From NCBI GenBank assembly GCA_009746045.1, contig RPFO01001612.1, positions 1 through 27,500 of the forward strand: DNA of 27,500 nt. Reading direction: 5' to 3'. Source of the DNA: Mesostigma viride. Taxonomy: Eukaryota; Streptophyta; Mesostigmatophyceae; Mesostigmatales; Mesostigmataceae. The notes under the pieces were generated by a model. It worked only from the letters and a program-made list of their open reading frames with translations, was not told the origin of the DNA and searched no databases. Of the stretch, positions 10,743-18,420 are shown piece after piece. How positions within the stretch are numbered: position 1 is the first letter of the stretch; every line of letters starts with the position of its first letter. A program made the translations under genes and the position numbers.

Positions 10743-12212
10743 CCTGTCACACCTATTGACAAAAAGCCTGCAGGGTGCAAGCACTTGCGCCTGAAGTTTG
10801 TGTGTAAACATAAGCCAGCAGCAGATGGGTCAGTCATCTTTCATGCTAGACCTTGTGTGACAGAGTTCAAGGGCACCACTGATCTGACAGAGGCAGAGTT
10901 GTACACGCCAGGCATTCAGCAAACATCCCTAAAAATCTTGCTGTCTGTCTTTGTGGGTCATCTCAATGATGGGGATGACTATATCTGTAAGGCTACAGAC
11001 ATTAAAAGGGCTTTCCTGAAAGGCTCACCTGAGATAGCACAACAAGTGTGGCATGGTCAGGTGTACGTAGTCTCCACTCCCAGAGTTTGGGCAAAACACA
11101 TCCCTCAGCAGTACCTGAAAGCTAACATAGGTGTTGAAGGGCTGCAATCAGCTCCTCGCATTTTCAGGATGTCAGCTCAGGCTGTGTTTGAAAAGTTAGG
11201 GGCTAGATATGATGACATAGACCCTTGCTTCTTTGTGGTCCCACACCCTCATGGCATTCTCACCTTTGTGTGGCATGGGGATGATCAGCTGATTGCTGGG
11301 CCAAGGCGTGCTGTGGATGATTTTATTCAACAAGTGTCACAGCATTTTGAGATTGGCAAGCAAGTAGAGCTGGGCACCACTGCCATAAAATTTTGTGGCA
11401 CAATGTTACAACTCCAGCAGCATCAAAACCAGTGGGTGTGTGCACTCTACTCTCCCAATGATTACATGCACAGCTGCTTGGAGGTTTTGCAAACAAAAAT
11501 CAAACCTGGAGCCTGTCCTACCATTAGAGGCAAGCTGGGGTGGTTGTGCTCAACGTGTGCACCTCACCTGGCTGTGGTTAGCAGAGTTGATGATGATGTC
11601 TTGATGCAAGTAGGTCACAAAGCCATCACCAAAACTCTCCAGGAGGGCCCTCCCCTTATCTTGCACTCCTTGGATCTCCACAAAACCATTCACATCCAAG
11701 CTATGATGGATAGTTCCATGGAGTCCAGGCAGATTACCAAGTTGCAGGCAAGGGAGTCAGGCTTGTATTTTGTGCAGAATGATGATGCACCCTTGTCTCT
11801 CATTTCATGGTACAGCCGGTTGCATAGACGCAAGGCTGTCAGCAGCAATGCTGCTGAGTGCAGGGCAGTGGTGTCAGCAGTGCTTCATGCCAGGTACTTG
11901 AATCATGTGCTGGTTTGGTTGCAGATGCAAGCAGGCAGCAATGCTGGGGTGGTGGCACACTTGCTCACTGACAGTCAGTCAGTCCTCAGTTTCCTTGCTA
12001 ACCCCTATGCTGTCCACACTGATCTTGACTGGGTGGTCCTGAAACAGGAGTCCACCTACTGGGAGTCCACCCGTCACGTGGAGGACAAACACAACGCTGC
12101 TGATGCACTCACTAAAGTGCCTCAGCAGGCAGCTGAACAATATCAGCTGTTGTACCACTTGATGAACCCCTATGGCAAGCAGGCAACCCTGCCCCATAGG
12201 GGGGACGCCTAG
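10743..12212 (+). CDS. pol: reverse transcriptase and RNase H
   Basis: This part copies element RNA into cDNA and degrades the RNA strand. The RT lead-in is followed by TDIKRAFLKG (catalytic Asp at 10998-11000; copia consensus D-[VI]-x-x-A-F-L-x-G). Next come a GLQSAPRIF segment equivalent to copia YGLKQAPR, DPCFFV, and the active-site box HGDD (11274-11285), where copia usually has YVDD. RNase H follows, with D at 11709 (MMDSS), E at 11856 (NAAECRA), D at 11970 (LTDSQS) and the terminal NAADALTK (12090-12113), all in the expected copia order. The frame is continuous from about 10743 to the stop at 12210-12212, so this is the best preserved module. The Tyr-to-His and Val-to-Gly changes in the RT box are odd but keep both aspartates. 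Confidence 0.93.
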   Translation, partial: PVTPIDKKPAGCKHLRLKFVCKHKPAADGSVIFHARPCVTEFKGTTDLTEAELYTPGIQQTSLKILLSVFVGHLNDGDDYICKATDIKRAFLKGSPEIAQQVWHGQVYVVSTPRVWAKHIPQQYLKANIGVEGLQSAPRIFRMSAQAVFEKLGARYDDIDPCFFVVPHPHGILTFVWHGDDQLIAGPRRAVDDFIQQVSQHFEIGKQVELGTTAIKFCGTMLQLQQHQNQWVCALYSPNDYMHSCLEVLQTKIKPGACPTIRGKLGWLCSTCAPHLAVVSRVDDDVLMQVGHKAITKTLQEGPPLILHSLDLHKTIHIQAMMDSSMESRQITKLQARESGLYFVQNDDAPLSLISWYSRLHRRKAVSSNAAECRAVVSAVLHARYLNHVLVWLQMQAGSNAGVVAHLLTDSQSVLSFLANPYAVHTDLDWVVLKQESTYWESTRHVEDKHNAADALTKVPQQAAEQYQLLYHLMNPYGKQATLPHRGDA

Positions 12213-12638
12213 CAGGGTCCTGTTCACCAGGGCCGCCTAGGTCACCCAGTACCCCTTGGGCAGGTCCAAGGGGTAGGTTGTGGCTTCCAGCAGGGGGGTT
12301 GGTTGGAGTCTGTTTTTCATACATCTGCGTGCCCTATGCCCAATAAAATCTGTTTTGATTTTCTCAACACCATGGAATTTCGTTATGCACACCTTCATAG
12401 GTGGGCATGGGATGTATCTCACACCTTTATTCCCTAGGGCGTATGCCTTGGTGGAATGGCCTTGAGCTCAGTGGCTCAGGTGCCCCCATTCAAGTGGAGG
12501 GTCAAAGCTCCCTTGACAGGTGGTTACCCAGGACCCCAGTTCACTGTGGATATCCTGGGCCACCTGGCCTTACTGTTCAGTGGCAGTAAAGGCATGGGTG
12601 CTGTCATGTTGTCTAGTACAACGTGCTCAGCACAGGTG

Positions 12639-12890
12639 CAGGATGAAATATTCCTGTCACCTGTCACCAGGACTTCAGTCACCCATGTGCAGGGCAGGGG
12701 TGGCTGGTCTCCCACGTTGTGCAGGTGCAATGTGGCCAGGTCCAGGATGTCATAGTCCTGTCACCTGTCACTCGGACTTCAGCCCCCTCTGTGCAGGGCA
12801 GGGGTGGCTGGTCCTCACATGTTGTGCAGGTACAACATGGACAGTGCAGGGTGCAATAAACCTGTCACTCCTCAGGTTGCAGGTAACCTG
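12639..12890 (+). repeat. 104-bp imperfect tandem repeat, about 2.4 copies
   Basis: Units start at 12639 (CAGGATGAAATA), 12743 (CAGGATGTCATAG) and 12847 (CAGGGTGCAATAA). The first two share CCTGTCACCTGTCAC and GTGCAGGGCAGGGGTGGCTG; the third is truncated. A weaker trace precedes 12639. The array lies in the untranslated 3' part of the retrotransposon. Confidence 0.8.
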
Positions 12891-13248
12891 AGCTCAGTTG
12901 ACCCAGCCTGGCTGGGTATTTTTCTCTGAGTGGGCGATGATGATGGAACAACATGGAACCTCTTAAACGGTTACCTTGGCATTTTTACAATGGCTTCTTG
13001 GCTGGTGGTGCACTCCCTGGATAGGCAGACAGGCATAGCTATCTCCCTTGTGAGCTCGCGAGGAGGAGGAACTCCCCGGGCATGTTGAGCTAAACGTGAT
13101 GCCATCACAAGTATTGCACGAGTTCTGGGGCCCATCTTTTTCAGTCCAGATGTTGCAGTATGGGTGTCAGTTGCTCAGCACCTCAGTCAGCTTGGAGTCA
13201 GTCTCCTAGCTGGGCAGGGTCAGGCTTGAAGTCGCTAGCCTTCAACCT

Positions 13249-13267
13249 GAAAGGAAAACATAATGGG
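13249..13267 (+). other. Polypurine tract candidate
   Basis: GAAAGGAAAA (13249-13258), then CATAATGGG up to the 3' LTR. A purine-rich primer for plus-strand synthesis is expected directly upstream of the 3' LTR. The tract is interrupted by CAT, so the functional part could be either the GAAAGGAAAA run or the AATGGG next to the LTR. Confidence 0.45.
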
Positions 13268-13723
13268 AGTTAGATGAGATGCTTAGGCTGACACACGGAT
13301 TTCCGGCCTGCGCGCCGCGTATTGCCTACCGCGGCTGAGCGGGACACCTCAGTACAGTACGGCAGGGTGTACGGTACTGAGGTGTCATGTGGACCGATGT
13401 GCGGTTAGTGCCAGACTGTTCCTAGGTGCTAGCTCGACCCGCCAGGTCCGGTGTAGCCGGGCCTGACGGGCCGAGTCTTAGCTGGTTGCTAGTGACGTGG
13501 TCGCATGGCATTGCGGTGTACACTTGTCCACTGGTCGTGTGCTGCAGGTAGCACCGCCATAGGCATATAGGCGTAGCACTGGGGAGTGCCACAGCACCCC
13601 GAGTCTGCCCAGTTCCATTCTGAGCCCTCAGCTTTCATCGCTCTCTCATTGTATTATTGTAATACAATCATCATTCGCTCTCAGCTTTCGCAGTTGTTCG
13701 TCGTCCCTAGTCTCCATCCAACT
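13268..13723 (+). repeat. 3' LTR
   Basis: A 456-bp copy of the 5' LTR. The only differences I find are GCGGTG here for GCAGTG (5' copy) and CACCCCGAG for CACCCGAG. It is followed at once by GTGTG and the 40-bp satellite. Confidence 0.95.
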
Positions 13724-13728
13724 GTGTG
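13724..13728. repeat. Target-site duplication, right copy (GTGTG)
   Basis: The direct repeat of 5241-5245 that marks the insertion site of the LTR element. Confidence 0.85.
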
Positions 13729-14158
13729 TGCAGCCGGCCCTTGCGTGCGCGGTGTGTGTACATGTGAGTGCAGCCGCCCCAAGCGTGCGCGGTGTGTGTA
13801 CATGTGTGTGCAGTTGCCCCTTGCGTGCGCGGTGGATGTACGTGTGTGTGCAGCCGCCCCTTGCGTGCGCGGTGTAGGTACGTGTGTGTGCAGCCGCCCC
13901 AAGCGTGCGCGGTGTGTGTACGTGTGTGTGCACTCTGCCCCTTGCGTGCGCGGTGGATGTACATGTGTGTGCAGCCGCCCCTTGCGTGCATGGTGTATGT
14001 CCATGTGTGCGCACTCGCCCCTTGCGTGCGCGGTGTATGTACGTGTGTGTGCAGTTGCCCCTTGCGTGCGCGGTGGATGTACGTGTGTGTGCAGCCGCCC
14101 CTTGCGTGCGCGGTGTGTGTACGTGTATGTGCAGCCGCCCCTTGCGTGCATGTACATG
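13724..14158. repeat. 40-bp satellite array (right block)
   Basis: About 11 further copies of the 40-bp unit, in the same orientation and phase as the left block once the retrotransposon is removed. The array ends inside a unit near TTGCGTGCATGTACATGTG and passes into AT-rich unique sequence (14159-14270). Confidence 0.95.
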
Positions 14159-14269
14159 TGTGAAGAAATAAGCAATAGTGAATGAAATAGTAAAAAGAAA
14201 ATCATTCCAGCATATGTATGTACAAGTTTTTAGTAGTACACTATGACTATCGTCAAATATAACAATTTC

Positions 14270-16080
14270 TATATTTTCATACACACACGAACAACACACC
14301 CAACACACACACACTATGTTTGCACCCAAGACACACACCAACACCTAAAAACAAGACACCAACACACAAGACAGCCATGCAACACACACCCAACACACAC
14401 ACGCAACACACACATAACACACCTAAGTATAGTTGTTATAACACACAACACACAGGTACATCCCGCCCCCCCACACACAACACCATCACATGACAATTAA
14501 CAGGCCACAACACACACACTGACACACATGCCCCAACACACACACACACATGCCCCAACACACACACACATGCCCCAACACTGCACACACAACAACACCC
14601 AAACACACACCACACACACAAAAGACACCCAACACACATACCGAAAACACGCACACACAACACCTACTAAAAACAAGACACCAACACACAAGACACCCAA
14701 CACACACCCAACACACACACACACACACACAATGTTTGCACCGGTCGGCCCACGACACCCACACCCAACACACACATAACACACCTAAGTAACACACAAC
14801 ACACACGTACATCCCCCCCACACACACACACAACACCAACACATGACAATTAACATGCCACAACACACACACATGCCCAACACACACACACACATGCCCC
14901 AACACTGCACACACAACAACACCCAAACACATACCACACACACACAAGACACCCAACACACATACCGAAAACACGCACACACAACACCTACCAAAAACAC
15001 CAAACACACAAGACACCCAACACACCCAACACACACACACACACACAATGTTTGCACCCACGACACACACACCAACACCTAAAAATAAGACACCAACACA
15101 CAACACACGTACACGTACATCCCCCCCCCCACAACACCAACAATAACATGCAAACAACACACACACAACACACCTAAGTCACACACACAACACACACGTA
15201 CTTTCCCCCCCCCCACACCCAACACCAACACACAAGACACTTTGCACACACCCTACACACACCCACACCCTTTATGAACACATGTACACCCAACACACAC
15301 ACGCAACACACACCTAGGTCGATCACACACAACACACACAAAACACACCTAAGTCACACACAACACACACGTGCACCCCCCCCACACAAACCCAATACCA
15401 ACACACAAGACACTTGGCCCCCCCCCCCACCCACCCACACACCCACACCCACACCCACACCACACATCCAACACACACAACACACACACTACACACTTAA
15501 GTCACACACAACACACACATAACACACCTAAGTCACACACAACACACACGTCCATCCCCCCCCCACACTCAACACCAATACATGACAATTAACATGCACA
15601 CAACACACACACGCACACGCCCCAACACACACACACACAACATACATACACAGAGCACACACACACGCCTCAACACACATACCGAACACACACACACAAG
15701 ACACCCAACACACATACCGAACACACACACACACACACACACACACTATGTTTGCACCCGACATACACACACCCAACACCTACTAAAAACAAGAAACCAA
15801 CACACAAGACACCCTACACACACACAACACACACACACACGCAACACATATCCAACACAAACAACACACACACCTAAGTCACACACACAACACACCTACT
15901 AAGTCACACACACAACACACATGTACCTCCCCCCCCCACACCCAACATCAACACACAAGACACTTTGCACACACCCTACACGCCCCCGCACCTTCATGAA
16001 TGCACCCAACACACACACACAACACACACGCCCCAACACACATACCCAACATTCACACAACACACCCAACATATAAGGGT
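14270..16080. repeat. AC-rich low-complexity block with ~350-bp higher-order pattern
   Basis: Nearly all (AC)n, CAACACAC and ACACCCAAC on the plus strand. Landmarks recur: TGACAATTAACA at 14491, 14844 and 15583; TGTTTGCACC near 14316, 14733, 15049 and 15751; C-runs of 7-10 before ACACACAACACC; and CACCTAAGT many times. The spacing suggests a degenerate higher-order unit of about 350 bp. The open frames here are Thr/His- or Cys/Val-rich shadows of the repeat; I see no gene. Confidence 0.9.
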
Positions 16081-16135
16081 AAATATGGTTTAGGAGTGTA
16101 GGGGTTTAGGGTTTAAGGCCTACCATACACCCGTA
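16081..16135. other. Short telomere-like G/T-rich segment
   Basis: At about 16106-16120 there is GGGGTTTAGGGTTTAAGG, roughly two TTTAGGG units, preceded by GGTTTAGGAGTG. TTTAGGG is the plant/algal-type telomere repeat. The stretch is too short to be an end and may be coincidental or a relic. Confidence 0.35.
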
Positions 16136-16265
16136 TGTAAAAATGCAACAACACGCCAAGTCATCCGCCACCATGCAAAAATATATAAACACAACTGGTC
16201 ATCCTCAACAAGAATGCCCATTTTAGTACCCAATCCGCACTTGGCACTTGTCCAGTTTCGTAAGT

Positions 16266-16279
16266 CCAACGGCCGTTGG
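16266..16279. repeat. CCAACGGCCGTTGG palindrome, single copy
   Basis: A perfect 14-bp palindrome downstream of the last supported exon of the minus-strand DDE gene. A donor-like GTACGT (plus-strand ACGTAC, 16433-16438) lies upstream in gene orientation, so this copy may also be intronic. I cannot identify a following exon in 16136-16432 with confidence. Confidence 0.7.
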
Positions 16280-16438
16280 CTTTGAGAAATTAAGATATGC
16301 GACATGCGCCATGCAGCCAAGCTAAAGTATAGGCTGATTGCCCTGTATGTAACATTAGTAAGGTGAACGACCGTCGACAAAAAAACACATGCGACATACA
16401 AACACCAATTTTACACAGTAATGTTTGGAATGACGTAC

Positions 16439-17106
16439 CGTAATTTCGGCGTCCACCTTCTTCGCAATTGTGAACCAGCCCTGTCGCGTGTTGTCCGGAT
16501 GTCCTTCCCACTTGCCCTTCGTGACCTTTGCGACGCTCAGGTAGCACACGATTGCAGTTAAGGGTTCTCGGTCGTCTGGGTTCCAGAAGAAGCGTCGGGC
16601 GTCCGATCCGGAGGAGGAGCACCTCTCGAAGTATTTTACGTACATTACCCAGTTGCCTTTCTTAAAAACCTCGCCCCCCCCCCTGTATGTTTGTTTAAAC
16701 ACTCATCCTTGTCGAGTTGGTGGGCGACTCGAACAACTTTCGCCAACCAGTACGGGTGGTCGGGCACATGGTCCTTGTGCCCCCTCTCAGATGCGACTGC
16801 GACGGCCTCCCCCTCCTGCAAACCACGCCCCAACTCGTTTCTTGCCGTTTGAACGTGGTTCAGGCGGGTTCCCGGATATCGCGTGGGGTTCCGCGACTTA
16901 CTCGCCTGGAGTTTTACAGTCCACGACGAGCTGCTCCAATCGTTTGGGCATGTCGTCCACTTGCCCTCTCGGCACTCCGCACAACTGAAGCATGAAAAAC
17001 GCCTGAGCTTTACCACCTCGACCCGCTCGCCCTTTTTGTCCAGTCGCCACTGGTGTGCCGTGGAGATATCTCGGATCGGGCCTCGCTCCTTACCGGACGT
17101 GAGAAT
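16439..17106 (-). CDS. DDE transposase-like gene, exon 3 (C-terminal part, frame-broken)
   Basis: The acceptor is TTGCAG (plus CTGCAA, 17107-17112). The exon continues in phase 0 from exon 2, opening ILTSGKERGPIRDI. It includes a Cys cluster, RRFSCFSCAECREGKWTTC, then a region ending DHPYWLAKVVRVAHQLD. At a run of ten C on the plus strand (16674-16683; G on the coding strand) the frame changes to one reading FKKGNWVMYVKYFERC and KKVDAEIT, which looks like the same domain continuing. The exon probably ends at 16439 before GTACGT. The Cys cluster plus a Trp-rich C-terminal domain is plausible for the tail of this transposase-like family. An overlapping frame near 16905-16990 also reads smoothly, so the middle of this exon is uncertain. 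The end of the protein is not determined. Confidence 0.55.
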
Positions 17107-17408
17107 CTGCAATTGTAAATCCATGAAACAACATCACAGCACATTTCCCAACTCCAACGGCCGTTGGCACTCAACAATTATAAGATTTCCCAACTCCAAC
17201 GGCCGTTGGCCCTTGGAAACTTTATATAAGTACATTTCTCAACTCCAACGGCCGTTGGCACTCAACAATTATACGATTTTCCAGCTCCAACGGCCGTTGG
17301 CCTTATGAAACTTCAAACTGCATCAAGGAAGCTGTCCTCTGTAAAGTGTAACCAGAGACAAATTATAGAACTGCACTTGACCACCAGAAAGCAACTGTCT
17401 TTACTTAC
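17107..17408 (-). other. Intron 2 of the DDE gene, carrying four palindromes
   Basis: Donor GTAAGT (plus ACTTAC, 17403-17408), acceptor TTGCAG (plus CTGCAA, 17107-17112), 302 nt, phase 0. CCAACGGCCGTTGG occurs at 17154, 17196, 17245 and 17287. Spacings of 42, 49 and 42 bp make two copies of a 91-bp dimer. Flanks repeat AACTCC before the palindrome and CACTCAACAATTATA after alternate copies. Confidence 0.85.
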
Positions 17409-18164
17409 GTTATCGAGAAGAAATGCCCGTCGAACCACGTCCGATTGTGCCGATGGTCGACTCGAGTCTTTGCCGGTTCTCCAATCCCGGTTCAGGTAGG
17501 CCACCAGTGCCTCCACCGTATTCAGGTTCCGATTGTCCTCCTGCATCTGCGCTCTTTTGAGGATGCTTTTGACCGTCCCCCCCTCCCCGTCCGACTCCCC
17601 CTTCCCATGTCCTGCACACGAGTAGTTCCACTCCAATGATTCCAAGTCGGGGTCGGCCTCGAGCAGGTCCGCAGCCATCGCCAACACATACCGGGATTGG
17701 AACTGCTCCTTACAGTTGTCGGACCAACTGATCCAGTTCCTCACCTCCACCCCCTCCTCCCTCAGCACGTTAAGGGTATTCTTCATCACGAACTCCAGGG
17801 TCTGGGCATTCCTCGGTACGTCCTTCCCCATGTAATCGTGCTTCACCCTTTTGATTTCCAGCGATACGGGATCACGGTACATCACGATCACCGGCATCAG
17901 GACGTAACTACTTGGGTACCAGTACTGCGCCTGCAACTGTTTCTGCAGGTGGTCCGAATAGTTCTCCGAGTAGTCCATCAGGACCACCACCGTTCCCAGC
18001 GGCATCACGTCAATGCACTCCTTGTAAGCGTGGTGCTGCCAGGCCCATGTATGGACGTGAATGGCGAATTCCGGGAAGCGCGCCGTAATGAGTTCATGGA
18101 GCTCCGAGAGGGTTGACTTGATGAGTTTTTGCTGCAGGTTCATTTGCGGCGCCACATCCTCCTC
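17409..18164 (-). CDS. DDE transposase-like gene, exon 2 (catalytic core)
   Basis: 252 codons in phase 0 between two GT-AG introns. It encodes the RNase-H-fold core of a DDE-type transposase-like protein. MDYSENY carries the first Asp (codon at plus 17973-17975), WSDNCKEQF the second (17718-17720), and HGKGESDGEGGTVK the acidic third part (Asp 17589-17591, Glu 17583-17585). About 84 codons separate the first two acidic residues and about 42 the second and third. The exon opens EEDVAPQM, followed by a helical Leu/His-rich stretch and HVHTWAWQHHAYKE before the first strand. I recall similar ENY / SD..QF / HGKG..DG arrangements in uncharacterised eukaryotic mobile-element proteins but cannot name the superfamily. 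The whole exon is open without a break, suggesting constraint or recent origin. Confidence 0.8.
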
Positions 18165-18420
18165 CTGCAACACAACACACCCGCGCACCATGGATTGACC
18201 GAAGAATGGAAGTCAGCAGCTGGGAATTTCCCAACGCCAACGGCCGTTGGAAGTATGAAAGTCTACATATATATATTCAACGATGCAAATATACATGCCC
18301 GCGCACCATGGATTGACCGAAGAATGGAAGTCAGCAGCTGGGAATTTCCCAACGCCAACGGCCGTTGGAAGTATGAAAGTCTACATATATATATTCAACG
18401 ATGCAAATATACATGCTTAC
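18165..18420 (-). other. Intron 1 of the DDE gene, built from two identical 118-bp copies
   Basis: Donor GTAAG (plus CTTAC, 18416-18420) and acceptor TTGCAG (plus CTGCAA, 18165-18170); 256 nt, phase 0. The intron is 5 nt of donor, two 118-bp tandem copies (18180-18297 and 18298-18415, identical as far as I can read) and 15 nt at the acceptor. Each copy contains one CCAACGGCCGTTGG palindrome (18237-18250 and 18355-18368). Confidence 0.88.

Larger units (their letters stand above)
12213..13267 (+). other. Long 3' untranslated region of the element (1.05 kb)
   Basis: There is no convincing coding sequence between the RNase H stop and the 3' LTR. It contains AATAAA at 12340-12345, a 104-bp tandem repeat (12639-12890) and a purine-rich tract just before the LTR. 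Short open frames here (for example 12520-12891) span the repeats, have no recognisable domain and are not called. An envelope-like third gene is not visible. Confidence 0.75.
5246..13723 (+). mobile_element. Ty1/copia-type LTR retrotransposon, recent insertion
   Basis: An 8.48-kb element with 455/456-bp LTRs that differ by one A/G substitution and one C insertion. It lies inside the 40-bp satellite and is flanked by GTGTG duplications. Internal domains in order are a long gag with zinc knuckles, integrase (HHCC plus DDE core), a retropepsin-like domain, copia-type reverse transcriptase and RNase H. The RT block (TDIKRAFLKG, then a DPCFF segment, then HGDD) and the position of RT after IN identify the copia superfamily rather than gypsy. 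All coding modules are on the plus strand but need seven frame steps, so this copy looks non-autonomous as written. The near-identical LTRs argue for a recent event, which makes sequencing error a serious alternative explanation for the breaks. Confidence 0.95.

Noticed and set aside
16905-16990. An alternative frame in DDE exon 3 that reads VDDMPKRLEQLVVDC.
   Set aside because: It reads smoothly, but would need an extra base in a short T-run, and it loses the Cys cluster and the downstream PYWLAKV segment. It is kept only as a doubt about exon 3.
17697-18116. Plus-strand open frames opposite the DDE core.
   Set aside because: The minus strand has the catalytic motifs and splice sites. The plus frame is a shadow.
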